Source: Telopea speciosissima (taxonomy: Eukaryota; Streptophyta; Magnoliopsida; Proteales; Proteaceae). Taken from it: a stretch of DNA of 64,000 nucleotides. The stretch spans positions 9,809,563 to 9,873,562 of the forward strand of contig NC_057922.1 of assembly GCF_018873765.1 (NCBI RefSeq), given 5' to 3'. Made by a program: the position numbers and the translations under genes. The notes beneath the pieces were generated by a model that worked only from the letters and a program-made list of their open reading frames with translations, ran no database searches and had not been told where the DNA came from. This document shows positions 1 through 13,500 of this stretch, piece after piece. The first letter of the stretch is position 1. Each line of letters starts with the position of its first letter.

Positions 1-1489
1 TGGTGTATGTTGCCTTCTACGTTTAGATTACTTTGGTTGGTCTCTTTGTATCTCCTTTATTAGAAATGATATGATCTGTGTTTTTGTGATTTTAGGTTTT
101 TCAAGTGTTATTGTTTCCGTCTTGGATAGTATGTTGGGTCCTTTAAGCTGGTGTCTCTGTTTCGATTTCATGGTCTGTGTATTCATTCTCCATTGCCATC
201 AGCATGTTTACTGGTTAATTAAGTTAGGGACTTTTTTGCCTCAAAAGCTTATGAGTGGTGGTCTTGGCCGGGGGGGGGGGGGGGAACAGTGGGAGACCAT
301 TATGTGCATGGATAAGGGATGAGATTAATAGGGAAGATGAAATAAAATAGGGTGGGCAAGATATAAAATAAGAAAAAAAATTAGGTTTGCTTTACGAATT
401 ATAGATGAAGCAAGGGTGTCTGGCTTATTGGGAGGTAACCGATCTCTTCTCGAGATAAATTAGGGATTCAAAGACTATCCTTTCATGACGTCTAGTTATG
501 TTTAAATAGACATACAAGATAACTACTTGGTACAACAAAGCATCCCACTTTGCTTATAATTCCTAGCCACTTCACTAATAACTTTTACCCACTGCGTTGA
601 TAACTCCCTAAACCACCCAACTACAGAAAAGAACAGATAATCCCATGCCGACTCAATAGCCCTCATGAAAACAATTCCCTGCATACTAACACCATTCGAT
701 AATAGTACACATTAATACATAGGATAAAAAACCCATGAAAGCCGATGCACGAAACAGAGGCCCTCTTCAGTTATTTATTTGTTGATTGATGTCCTAAATA
801 TATGATAAGTATGCACATTAATATTTTTTCGTATTATTTTGAGGGGCCGAGGTTTCCCACTGTCCAATGAGAGGGTGGCGAGAGGAATTCTTTCGATAGG
901 GAGGCTTACAAATTGATTAAGGAGAGAGTTCAATGTGGGCCCCACGGGTCATTAGGTGAGAGGCGTGCGGTGTCGTGGGGATCTTTTTCCCATATTTTAA
1001 ACAATGTAGCTAATATTAGAACTATTTCTAATTCAAATTTTTTCATAATAGTAAGTTTTAATAATTTGGGTTGGCCCTCTTCAGATATTTATTTGTTGAT
1101 TGATGTTCTAAATATATGAAAGTATTAATATTTTTTAGTATTATTGTAAATAATTTAGTTTAATATTAGAACCGTTTCTAATTCAAGTTTGTATTGAATT
1201 ATTTAATTAATTACATTAAAAGTTAAAGAGAAGAATTTATTAAAACTTTTTATTATGAAAAATAAGAATTAAAATATAAAAATTTATAATGCCTGTTTAA
1301 TACTAATGATATGGCCATGCTCAGCATGCATTCTAATTACCATTGTTCAATTAGTAAGAGACTTGTTGACCAAAAAAATTATAAGAGACTATACGACTTG
1401 AGCCTAAAGATAGGAATGAAATCTTAATCTATTCGTAAACCATATATATTTTTTGACATAGATATATGGCGAGGGGTTTGGAAGTGAAC
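1..1489. other. intergenic, no gene recognised
   Basis: AT-rich DNA downstream of permease A. Short open frames here have no recognisable domain and no flanking splice pattern. It contains a run of 15 G at 270-284 and the direct-repeat pair listed separately. Similarity to the other permease spacers begins near 1490. Confidence 0.6.
761..1150. repeat. direct repeat pair of about 70 bp
   Basis: The segments 761-840 and 1075-1150 both begin with CCCTCTTCAG and continue with a near-identical TATTTATTTGTTGATTGATG core, then an AT-rich tail. A second shared phrase, a TAGAAC..TTTCTAATTCAA block, occurs at about 1017 and 1167. This looks like an old local duplication, and I see no coding potential. 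Confidence 0.6.
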
Positions 1490-2035
1490 CAAACTAATCC
1501 TAATCCATTTTGCAATGAGAGATGTACTGAAGCTATAATATCCCTACTAAGCCAAAATAGATTGAAATAGAGTGAGACAACTGAAATATTAAACTAGATT
1601 TATTTCAAAAGACAATTCAATAACTTCCCTAACAAGCTGAAACAGATTGAAACTGACCAAAATAACCACAACATTAACTAATATTTTGGTACAGATAATA
1701 TCTTGCATGTTGGAATGAACCTTAACATTTTAACTGGAACAAAATGTATTTTACAACTAAGTTTCCATCTCTCGCTTCTGATCAATTGTCAGAAATTATC
1801 CTACATCTTGATATATCTATCCTCTTGTATAACGTGTCATCAAACTGTGGGTACAAAAAGAAAGAAAGATCTTTTGGTGCTTTGGTTAATCACCAAATCA
1901 AATTCTTTTTTATTCATAAAATGGTCCTTTCTCTCTCTGTTCATTAAGAAATTTTCATTTACTGCTAGTATCTTTTTCTCATTTGACAGTCTACTTCAAA
2001 TGCATAGAGTGGATATTAGACCATTTGCCAGGATG

Positions 2036-5000
2036 TTAAACATTTCCGTTCTGAAGCTTGATGTTCCTGACTGGTCCTTTGAACCACTTCCTTGCATCCA
2101 ATACCCACCACAGCATTATTAATGTCAGACATACAACCAGAGCAATGGGTGCATAGTTGACAGAGTTCCAGTTGATGGGGTAGAAAGTTGGCAATAGAAA
2201 CACTGAACAGGTATAACATATCCACAGGAAGGCCACTAGGCAAATTGGCCTTCTCGTTCGTCCTAAAAAGAAAGGTCCAGGTTTGAAATTCTTCTCATCC
2301 ATTACCAGCCTCGCGAAAATTGGCACTGCATAGCTACCAATCCACCCAACTGTATTTATAGAAAGGATGGCAGTGAAGACAACATTAACCTTCAAAAGGG
2401 GTAGTCCAAGAACAATGGCGATGGCTGCACACAACCAAACTGCATTCTTTGGCACCTTGTACTTTGGGTGCAATAGTCTCCAAATCGACGAAAAGGGAAT
2501 TCCTCCATCCCTTGATAAAGCATACACCTAGAATAAATCATGACAGATAAAATATACCTTTGAATATATTGCTGAACCTTTATGTAATGAACTCCCATGT
2601 GTTAATAGTGATACGGATTGAAGCTAACCAGAATAATATGATAATAAGAAAATGAGATAGCATTAGGAGGAGAAGTTGGTTTCTCTTACTACTCTGGCTG
2701 CACTAGCAGTGACTGAAAGGCCACAAAAGAAATAGGATCCCCATATGATGAAGAGGAAAACTATAGCTCCTCCAGAGTGATGGAACCTTCCCTGAAATGC
2801 ATCATAGAATATTTGTGCTGGTATAAGTGCCCCAGCTGTCTCATTGGTAGGGTCGTATAAGTAGTTCAGATCCTGCACAAAGATAAAGTTTCACAGCCAA
2901 TATATATGCATTTGTGCTGGTCATAGTACCCAAACAGTAATACTTCGTAAGGTAAGTACCTGAATGCAGAAAGTAAGAGCTAAGTAGTAAGCCCCTCCAA
3001 AAATTGTGATGACTCCTATGCTTGAGAGAATTGCAATAGGACCATTTTTGTCTGCACCCTTTGTTTCCTCTGTTAGATGTGCAGCAGTGTCATAACCATA
3101 CAAACAGTAATGACTGAGAAGTACTGATAGAATCACTGCATAGGGTGTGCTACTGATCCCAGTCAACTCTGGAGATGTCTTAAAATGAGTGAACACATAA
3201 GAAGCAGATTGAGTATGTGGTGCCACCAAGGGGAGCATTATAACTACAACCAGACCACCAATTACCTGCAGGTCTTTTAGTGAGAAAATAAAAAGAGCTG
3301 TAGAACACAGGAGAAATGCAGTGCGTGAGAGGAAGAACTTTCATTGACAACATTCTCAGAAATTTGTGGTCTGTACCTCGAATCAGTAGTACAGTTTCTC
3401 TGAAGATTTCAAGAAGTAAAACAGAACTCACTGAAAAATTCTACTCTCTCTCGCCTCCTCTTTTGTTGTGGTACTTGTAGATACACAAGCATATTTTTAA
3501 TGTTTTAGGGTAAAGAGGGCTCTTTTTTACCCATATCTATGGCAAAAACGATTCTCTCTCTCTCATGATCTTTTGTATATATACAAGTGAGTCATCAATG
3601 TTTTTGGGTGTTGATGGGGTTTTGAACCAAATTCATGGTAAAAGAAGATAGTTTAATAAGTTAGGATCTTAACAGTTGTCTCACAAAAATTCTAATGAAG
3701 ATATTAAAGTGACACACGTATAGAATCAGTGAGAGGAAGAAAGAGGAAAGGTATTTTGCTCTCGTTTAATTAATGGTAGCTTGAATACCTTGCTGGGGGA
3801 GTACGTGGGGGAGCAGAAGAAGAGAGAGAAAATGACTGCCTAGTGTGGAGATTGTCAGGATCATTTGACATCTCTTACTGAATCTTAGCTCAGTTTGCAG
3901 GGTGATGTTTCAGACATATCCCTACCTGTGCAGTTCACATGATACATAGTCTCATCAATGCAATTTGAATGGTAGGAACTGTCCCTTATGGCCCATGTAT
4001 GATTTTGAGATCCCCTCGCCCCAAGTGGATGATCCTATACATCTATCATGAACCATCAGTCAGACTATTATGAGAATTGGGTATGGAAAAGAAACCCTGG
4101 AAATACTTAACAGTCAGAATCCATAAAGAAGTATGGGATTGAGGGGTGTGTCCAGATGAAATTTTCTATACCCAGCATATGTACTATGTATCGACTTTTA
4201 GGGTGATTCTACTGGAAATTTTCTGCTGACAGTTGGGGTTGTAGAGAGAAAGAAGTGGAGGAACCAGCCCACAGATTATGAGCCAAGTGTAAGTGGGAAT
4301 CAAGTGTCTTTTGTTAGCTCAAAACCGATTCACACCATCTATTTATCTCTTCTTTCTCGATGTGAGACATCTCTATAGAGTACCACAGAGAGAGATGAGG
4401 AAATCGCTGGTCCATGAAATGGTAGTTAGCATGATATATAGTTACAGATCAAAGCATACCTGCCAGCATATTGAGATTATGTCAAGAAACGCTACAACTT
4501 GTAATGCAAATATGTTGAGTACTGCCCATGTGATGGTTAGAGCTATGTACATGCATAAGAACACCCAGGGAGGAGCAAAGTATCCGCCACCCTTGTTTGT
4601 ACCAGTACATAGTAGAATGATGATTTGCAATGTCTGTGACCCTGAATAAGCCTAGTAGCGGAGCAGAGGATGAGTTAGAAACCATGTAATACTTTGGATC
4701 ACAGTTTGAATGATGAGAATGAAACCAAATGTGGTTTGCAGAAGCAAGGAACTGATTATATAAAATAAATGAACCAAATGAGCGAATGTCCATAAAATTC
4801 TCAATCCAAATGCATTTCGACTAGTTAATCTGAGTTATATTTTGGCAACTGAATGCCAGATAGCTAAGCCATTCAAGAGAAACAAGCTAGGAGGAAGCAG
4901 AAGTACCTGTGCACCTATCCCAGAAACAAGGCCGATTACTTCCAGCCAAGCACAGCACCAAGATGCAAATGGACCCCATCTGGGGCCAGCCAAATGAGCA

Positions 5001-6371
5001 GCCCAGAAGTAAAGTGAACCAGCTGTCTGATATCTATGCTAGAACAATATCAGTCTGATAAATGTGTAAAATGAATATATTTTTTTAAAGGAAAATAATT
5101 GGGAAATAAAAGGTAATGGAGTTCCAAAAAGTGAACAATGCTACAAGATTTTCTTTATCAAGGAAGATAGGGTCATCTAGAGGGACAAGAACTTCTCATA
5201 ATGCAACAGGGATTGATGTATAGTGGACATGGAACATTTTAGGGATCCAACTTCTACAATGCTCATGAGTAGTTTGTACTATTCCTGTTCATATTGTTTT
5301 CAAAATCTATAAAAAATGTGTAAAAGATACTCTCTCAACATTCTGCAAGTGTAATACCCTCAACCAGAGATGAAGATTAGGATTGTACCTGGGTTTCAAA
5401 TGGTTTCATAACAAAAGAGCCTCTAAGGTTCACTTTAAGTATCTATTGCTTGTCATCTTCCTAATATCTGGTGAAGTTCCTGCATGTAAGGAACTTTTAT
5501 CCGGGATAAGGGAAGCATAAAAAGTTCATAGAAGCAACAGGAATTTGCTGCTAGGCTTCTAATTCATGGAAGCCAATACTACGTAGAACGATGGGGGTTA
5601 TTCTGTGATCTTAATCTTAATAACTGACTCACAGATCCACCTACTTTTCTCTATATGTCAACGTAACTGTTATTCTGAAAATGAGAGGGATATCTTCTGA
5701 AAACTAGAAAATCCTTTCCCATTGACGTAATCATTTGTGCTACCGTAATAGTGATTGAAAATGCAAAGATAATATAAGAGATGAAGAAACACACTGGGAA
5801 AGAAGAACAAATCTCAGCCATCGCAATCCCAATGAACCAGGTGAAGAATGTAACCACCACCCATCCCCATATCATAGGTGCAGGCCCTGCGTAAAGAATA
5901 CTTGAACCATACAAAGTGGTCCCGATGAAAAGAGCCATGCTTGAGAATGTAATCCCGAATATCTTCAACAGAGACTGCAGAAACCAAACAAAGACACACT
6001 TTCAATCTTTCTGGATTTGAAACAGATAATCCGGATGATAGAAAACTCAAAGTATTACATATTGATTGAGTGCTGAACACTCTGTGTAAAGCAAATCAAA
6101 CTGTAGCAAAGAGAGAAAATTAGATTACCATTTCTCTTCTGAGTTCTTGCGTGTAACCCAGCTCATTGAGACGCTTCTCTCCTGAATCAACTTCAAGAGT
6201 ATGAACTTTCCTGTCAAGATTTTTCTCTCCCGTATCCATCTGGCGAGCCTGCAGAATCAAAGTGGTCAAAATTCACCAGTTGAGGAACAAAGGAGAAGCT
6301 TTATATATCCTTGCAGATACTTCAGATGGTTTGAACAGAGGAAGTCTAACCTGAGGTTGTGAATTAGTCAT
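2036..6371 (-). CDS. permease A: BAT1-like amino-acid permease
   Basis: Membrane transporter of the APC superfamily, related to plant BAT1/GABP, which moves amino acids including GABA. Eight exons (minus strand): 6351-6371, 6129-6248, 5795-5974, 4907-5026, 4460-4651, 2960-3265, 2690-2872, 2036-2527. All introns are GT-AG, all exons are whole codons, and the total is 537 residues (Arabidopsis BAT1 has about 516). About a dozen hydrophobic stretches are visible. Family motifs are NELGYTQELRRE in the N-tail, EICSSFP at 101-107, LYFWAAHLAGP in exon 4, GYDTAAH at 268-274, TEETKGADK from 276 and VYALSRDGG from 375. The first ATG opens a 7-residue exon (MTNSQPQ). An ATG in exon 2 (codon at 6237-6239) could also serve. 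A differs from B and C at scattered residues, including IGTT for IGTP in helix 1 and a Cys in LTFCIQ. No disruption is seen. The substrate is not predictable from sequence. Confidence 0.88.
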
Positions 6372-9172
6372 GGTATCTTCACAGGTCAACCAGAAGTGAA
6401 ATAGTACTCGAGGAACAACAAGGACAGTGCACCCCCTTGACTCTTAAGAATCTATGCGGTTGTCTTCACCTCTCTTTTTTATAATCACTCTAGGTATCGA
6501 GATTCACCAGTGAGAGACTAGGAGAATCAGTTCTATATCCTTTTGCAGATACTCCAGTCCAAATGGTGAGGTTGAGACTTTGGTACCCTTACAGTCCAAG
6601 AAGGTAGTGAGAGAAGTAACCAAGGAAAAAACTAAACCATTGGACACCCTCTCTCCTTTGAGTGCAAACGAACCTCCATTACTCTCTTTACAATTCACTT
6701 TATTTTAGGCTGTGTTTTTTTTTTTTTGGGTCTTCTGAGCATGTGTTCTATCTGAGCGGCCCATATCACATTCTCCAAAGAAAATTCTTGTTCTCAAAAA
6801 CCAAAAAATATGTGTATCATTGAGAATTGAATACTACCATTTTCCTTATATAATCATTTGATGGGTATAGTCTGACTCGTCTTCCACTTCCATTGATCAC
6901 AAACCCACAGTCCGGGCCTCTGTCTGGAACCCTCTGACAACCCACTTGGGCTCCACTTCTTGGAAAACAGGTAAATGTGATGCCGCTAAGGAGACTTGAA
7001 CCACTGATCAAGTTCCTGACGCAGTTCTCCCTTGGAAGTAGGAAACCACCAGGGCAAGCCTTGGATCGGCAATAGATTCGCCGAAGTCAAATGTAAAGAA
7101 TTGAGAGAGTTTGAAATTTTCATTTAGTAGCCGCCATTTATGAATGAAGGTCTTCTATTCAATAATTGAGATGAGATGTGGGTTCTGAATAAATAGGCAA
7201 TGAGTTGGATAGATCAGAGGGTAACAATTAATACATCAATCTGAACCTGTGAAAAATTGGTGGCTTCTTTTGCAAAATGCTGATTGGGACTCCTTGATTG
7301 CCAAGGTTAAGATCTAAATGAGCAATCCGGACATGAAATTTTAAGTGATCAGATTGAAAATGGCCAATGATACTTATCAAAGTTCTTGCTTAGAGGCTCT
7401 CAAAGATGAAGCACAAGGGACTGAATTTTACAACATCTCTACCAAATTTTATTTATTTTTTACAACATCATGGTAGCAAAGACTCAATACACTTTCTGGC
7501 TGCCTCAGTACAAAGCATGAATCAAATGGATTTTAGGACAAAAATTGGAAGTGATGAGGAAAATGCATGTTTCCATTTTAACAATTCTAGTGATTTAAGA
7601 TAAAAGACATCCTTCCCATTATATTCTCTCAATCACATTTATCCTTGTCATCGTTACCGCACAAAAAATGAAAAACCTTCATTTTCTATAGAGAGTTTTA
7701 ATATTGATTTTGGAAATGGCAACTCATGGACTTGTTAGTATAAGCATGTACTAATTTTCAGTTAAGCCTATCTTAAATTAGATTTATCAAAGATAAGTAT
7801 TCTATAAACACTTCATTTTATTGCTTCAGAAACATGCACAAACATAATGAAAAAAATATCTAGAATGGTGTGAGACCTATTTTTATAGTTTGGTGGTGAT
7901 AAGAAGGGTGGTGTTTCATTTTTAACATGAAATGACTACTTTGCATATCAAATAAACAATGTGCTCATAGAGTTAGAGTGAAAGTGAAATCAATTTCAAT
8001 TTCAATATTGAAACAACTCCTCGACTATTTCAAAATTTCTACGCCTTCACTGAAATATGATGTAAAATCAAATCAAATAATTTCCAAAATATAAATCATC
8101 CCATGAAATTGAAATAGAAATCATACCAGATCATGCTATAGGTATATAGATATGAACACTTTTTTTAAGTTGACTGGGGCCAACCCGGTCCAAACCCAGA
8201 TTTGACCCATATTCGACCTGTAATGGCCATAAACCGACTGTTGGATGAGCGGGTCTCTTCCATGTTCCATCCGAGTTTTTGAAATTTTAAAAAATGACTG
8301 ATCTAATCTAACTGCTTGATATGATCTTCGTCTTCATTTTCTTGCCATAGATATTTAGCAACTCTTTATCTCATCTGAAATCCAACTGATTTTGGTGAGA
8401 TTTGGTTCTAGACGAAGCTAAGGAAGAGGAGAAACTCTTCAGCTATAAGAATATACCTAAACTCAAGTTTTGGGATACCTTGGAGTCTGCTGCTGAGAAA
8501 ATTCAGAGAATTTGCTTTGCCTCCAAATCCCTTTCTTCAGCGATTCTATTTCTCGGGTACGCTGTTCCTTTACTCCCTTTTGTACCTATATTGGTTCATT
8601 TTGTTCTTTTGTGCTGCGAGTGAGGTATACAACCACTGCTTCGATAGACAGTGAAGGCTTGCTTCCGTTTCTTTTAACGCTTGATTTGTGTTCGATCCTT
8701 TCTTTCTTATATATATATGAACCAATCTAATACTAATCCATCTTGCAATGAGAGATGTACTGAAGCTATAATTTCCTGAAACAGATTGAAACTGACCAAA
8801 ACATATTAACTGGAACAAAATATGTTTTGCATGTTGGAATGAACCAAAACATTTTAACTGGAACAAAATATATTTTACAACTAGGTTTCCATCTCTCGCT
8901 TCTGATCAACTGTCAGAAATTCTGCATCTTGATATGATATATCTATCCTCTTGTGTAACTCGTCAACAAATTGTGGGTTGAAAATAAAAAAGATCTTTTG
9001 CTGCTTTGGTTAATCACCAAATCATATTCTTTTGGATAACTTTTTTTATTCATAAAAAGATCCTTTCTTTCTCCTATTCATTAAGTAATATTCATTTACT
9101 GCTAATATCTTTTTCTCATTTCTCATTCTACTTTAAATGCATAAAGTAAACATTAGACCATTTGCGAAAATG
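6372..9172. other. spacer between permeases A and B
   Basis: The first 700 bases are promoter-side sequence shared with B and C, including a weakly duplicated block (6270-6400 versus 6500-6630) built on CTTGCAGATACT. From about 7080 to 7780 the DNA matches the flank of B, but in two pieces (14190-14285, then 15865-16420). The flank of A therefore lacks about 1.6 kb that B carries, including the permease relic. At 8402-8560 there is an open frame (start VLDEAKEEEKLFSY) followed by a good donor (GGTACGC). It could be a captured or decayed exon, and I do not recognise it. From about 8720 the sequence matches the DNA downstream of A. Confidence 0.55.
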
Positions 9173-12100
9173 TTAAACATTTCCGTTCTGAAGCTTGACG
9201 TTCTTAACTGGTCCTTTGAACCACTTCCTTGCATCCAATACCCACCACAGCATTATTAAAGTCAGACATACAACCAGAGCAACGGGTGCGTAATTGAAAG
9301 TGTTCCAGTTGATGGGGTATAAAGTTGGCAATAGAAACACTGAACAGGTATAACATATCCATAGGAAGGCCACTAGGCCTATTGGCCTTCTAGCTCTTCC
9401 CAAATAAAAAGGTCCAGGTTTGAAATTCTTCTCATCCATTACCAGCCTTGCGAAAATTGGCACTGCATAGCTACCAACCCACCCAATTGTACTTATAGAA
9501 AGGATGGCAGTGAAGACAACATTAACCTTCAAAAGGGGTAGTCCAAGAACAATGGCAATGGCTGCACACAACCAAACTGCATTCTTTGGCACCTTGTACT
9601 TTGGGTGCAATTGTCTCCAAATTGGCGAAAAGGGAATTCCTGCATCTCTTGAGAAAGCATACACCTAGAACAAATCATGAAAGGTAAGATATAACTTTAA
9701 ATATATTGCTGAACCTTTATGTAATGCACTCCCATGTGTTAATATGATATGGATTGAAGCTAACCAAAATAATATGATAATAAGAAACAAGAGAGCATCA
9801 GGAGGAGAAGTTGGTTTCTCTTACTACTCTGGCTGCACTAGCAGTGACTGAAAGGCCACAAAAGAAATAGGATCCCCATACGATGAAGAGGAAAACTATA
9901 GCTCCTCCAGAGTGATGGAACCTTCCCTGAAATGCATCATAGAATATTTGTGCTGGTATAAGGGCCCCAGCTGTCTCATTGCTAGGGTCGTATAAGTAGT
10001 TCAGATCCTGCACAAAGATAAAGTTTCACAGCCAATATATATGCATTTGTGCTGGTCATAATACCTAAACAGTAATACTCTGTAAAGGATGTACCTGAAT
10101 GCTGAAAGTAAGAGCCAAGTAGTAAGCCCCTCCAAAAAATGTGACGACTCCTATGCTTGAAAGAATTGCAATTGGACCAGTTTTGTCTGCACCCTTTGTT
10201 TCCTCTGTTAGATGTGCAGCAGTGTCATAACCATACAAACAGTAATGACTGAGAAGTACTGATAGAATCACTGCATAGGGTGTGCTACTGATCCCAGTCA
10301 ACTCTGGAGATTTCTCAAAATGAGTGAACACATAAGAAGCAGATTGAGTATGCGGTGCCACCAAGGGGAGCATTATAACTACAACCAGACCACCAATTAC
10401 CTGCGGGTATTTTGTTGAGAAAATAAAAAGAGCTGTAGAACACAGGAGAAATGCAGTGCATGAGAGGAAGAACTTCCATTGACAACATTCTCAGAAATTT
10501 GTGGTCTGTACCTTTAATCAGTAGTACAGTTTCTATGAAGATTTCGAGAGGTAAAACAGAACTCACTGAAAAATACTACTATCTCTCTCGCCTCCTCTTT
10601 TGTTTGTGGTACTTGCAGATACACAAGCATATTTTTAATGTTTTAGGGTAAAGAGGGCTCTTTTTTACCCAAATCTATGGCAAAAACGACTCTCTCTCTC
10701 TCTCTCTCTCTCTCATGATCTTTTGTATATATACAAGTGAGTCATCAATGTTTTTGGGTGTTGATGGGGTTTTGAACCAAATTCATGGTATAAGAAGGTA
10801 GTTTAATAAGTTAGGATCTTAACAGTTGTCTCACAAAAATTCTAATGAAGATATTGAAAAGTGACACACATAGAGAATCAGTGAGAGGAAGAAAGAGGAA
10901 AGGTCTTTTGCTCACGTTTAATTAATGGTAGCTTGAATACCTTGCTGGGGGAGTATGGGGGGAGCAGAAGAAGAGAGAGAAAATGACTGCCTAGTGTGGA
11001 GATTGTCGGGATCATTTGACATCTCTTATTGAATCTTAGTTCAGTATGCAGGGTAATGTTTCAGACATATCCTTATCTGTGCAGTTCACATGATACATGG
11101 TCTCATCAATGCACTGTGAATGGTAGGAACTGTCCCTTATGGCCCATGTATGACTTTGAGATCCCCTCGCCCCAAGTGGATGATCCTAAACATCTATCAA
11201 GAACAATCAGTCAGACTATTATGAGAAGTGGGTATGGAAAGGAAACCCTGGAAATACTTAACAGTCAGAATCCATAAAGAAGTATGGGATTGAGTGGTGT
11301 GTCCAGATGAAATTTTCTATACCCAGCATATGTACTATGTATCGACTTTTAGGGTGATTCTATTGGAAATTTTGTGCTGGCAGTTGGGGTTGTAGAGAGA
11401 AAGTGGTGGAGGACTGAGGAGCCAGTCCACAGATTATGAGCCAAGTGTAAGTGAGACATCAAGTGTCTTTCGTAAGCTCAAAACCAATTCACACCATCTA
11501 TTTATCTCTTCTTTCTCAATGTGAGACATCTCTATAGAGTACCACAGAGAGGAGGAAATCGCTGATCCATGAAATGATAGGTAGCATGATATATAGTTAC
11601 AGATCAAAGCATACCTGCCACCATATTGAGATTATGTCAAGAAAAGCTACTACTTGTAATGCAAATATGTTGAGTACTGCCCATATGATGGTTTGAGCTA
11701 TGTACATGCATAAGAACACCCAGGGAGGAGCAAAGTATCCACCACCCTTGTTTGTACCAGTGCATAGGAGAATGATGATTTGCAATGTCTGTGACCCTGA
11801 ATAAGCCTAGCAGTGGAGCAGAAGATGAGTAAGAAACCGTGCAATTCTTAGGATCACAGTTTGAATGATGAGAATGAAACCAAATGTGGTTTGCAGAATC
11901 AAGGAACTGATGTATATAAAATAAATGAATCAGTCGAACATTAATTCTGTTGACCCAAATGAGAGAATGTCCACGATCATCTCAATCCAAATGCATTTCA
12001 ACTATGTTAATCAGAGTTATATTTTTGCAACTGAATGCCATATAGCTAAGCCATTCAAGAGACACAAGCTAGGAGGAAGCTGAAGTACCTGTGCACCTAT

Positions 12101-13500
12101 CCCAGAAACAAGGCCGATTACTTCCAGCCAAGCACAGCACCAAGATGCAAATGGACCCCATCTGGGGCCAGCCAAATGAGCAGCCCAGAAGTAAAGTGAA
12201 CCTGCTGTCTGATATCAATGCTAAAACAATATCAGTCTGATAAATTTGTCAAATGAATATATTTTTTTTAAAGGAAAATAATTGGGAAATAAAAGGTAAT
12301 GGAGTTCCAAAAAGTGAACAAAGCTACAAGATTTTATTTATCAGGGAAGATAGGGTCATGTAGAGGGACAAGAACTTCTCATAATGCAATAGGGAATGGT
12401 GTTTAGTGGACATGGAACATTTTAGGGATACAACTTCGACAATGCTCATGAGTAGTTTCTAGTATTCCTGTTTATATTGTTTTCAAAATATATTAAAAAT
12501 GTGTAAAGACACTCTTTCAACATTCTGCAAGTAATACCCTCATCCAGAGATGAAGATTAGGATTGTACCTGGGTTTCAAATGGTTTCATAACACAAGAGC
12601 CTCTAAGGTTCACTTTAAGTATCTATTGCTTGTCATCGTCCTAATATCTGGTGAAGTTCCTGCATGTATGGAACTTTTATCCGGGATAAGGGAAGCATAA
12701 AAAGTAAATAGAAGCAACAGGAATTTGCTGATAGGCTTCTGATTCATGGAAGCCAATACTAGGTAGAAAATCCTAATATTTTAGAATGATGGGTTATTCT
12801 GTGATCTAATCCTAAAAACAGACTCACAGATCCACCCACTTTTGTCTAATGTCAACATAATTGTTATTCTGAAAATGCATAATAGTGATTGAAAATGCAA
12901 AGATAATATAAGAGATGAAACACACCGGGAAAGAAGAACAGATCTCAGCCATCGCAATCCCAATGAACCAGGTGAAGAATGTGACCACCACCCATCCCCA
13001 TATCATAGGTGCAGGCCCCGCGTAAAGAATACTTGAACCATACAAAGGGGTCCCTATGAAAACTGCCATGCTTGAGAATGTAATCCCGAATGTCTTCAAC
13101 AGAGACTGAAGAAATCAAACAAAGACCCACTTTCAATCTCACTGGATTTGAAACAGATCATTCGGTTGACAGAAAACTCGAAGTATTACATATTGTTTGA
13201 GTGCTGAACACTGTGTGTAAAGCAAATCAAACTGAAACAAAGAGAAGAAATTAGATACCATTTCTCTTCTGAGTTCTTGCTTGTAACCGAGCTCATTGAG
13301 ACGCTTCTCTCCTGAATCAACTTCAAGAGAATGAACTCTCCTGTCTAGAGTTTCTTCTCCCCTATCCATCTGGCGAGCCTGCAGAATCAAAGTGGTCAAA
13401 ATACACCAGTGAGGAACAAAGGAGAAGCTTTATATATCCTTGCAGATACTTAAGATGGTCTGAACAGAGGAAGTGTAACCTGAGGTTGTGAATTAGTCAT
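9173..13500 (-). CDS. permease B: BAT1-like amino-acid permease
   Basis: Second member of the array, with the same eight-exon structure as A: 13480-13500, 13259-13378, 12926-13105, 12089-12208, 11615-11806, 10095-10400, 9825-10007, 9173-9664. All junctions are GT-AG and phase 0, and it encodes 537 residues. APC-family features are intact (EICSSFP, LYFWAAHLAGP, TEETKGADK, VYAFSRDAG). The C-terminal exon ends NVKLQNGNV. B and C differ at four residues only: three in the N-terminal tail of exon 2 (L/P, V/I and S/P) and one in exon 8 (FSPIW versus FSSIW). Intron 5 holds a (CT)n run at about 10690-10714 that is short in A and absent in C. It is likely functional, and the role is inferred as amino-acid or GABA transport across a plasma or organelle membrane. 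Confidence 0.88.

Noticed and set aside
1703-2122. 139-codon plus-strand frame over the 3' end of permease A
   Set aside because: It overlaps the antisense of exon 8 and its downstream flank, and is an antisense shadow of that exon.
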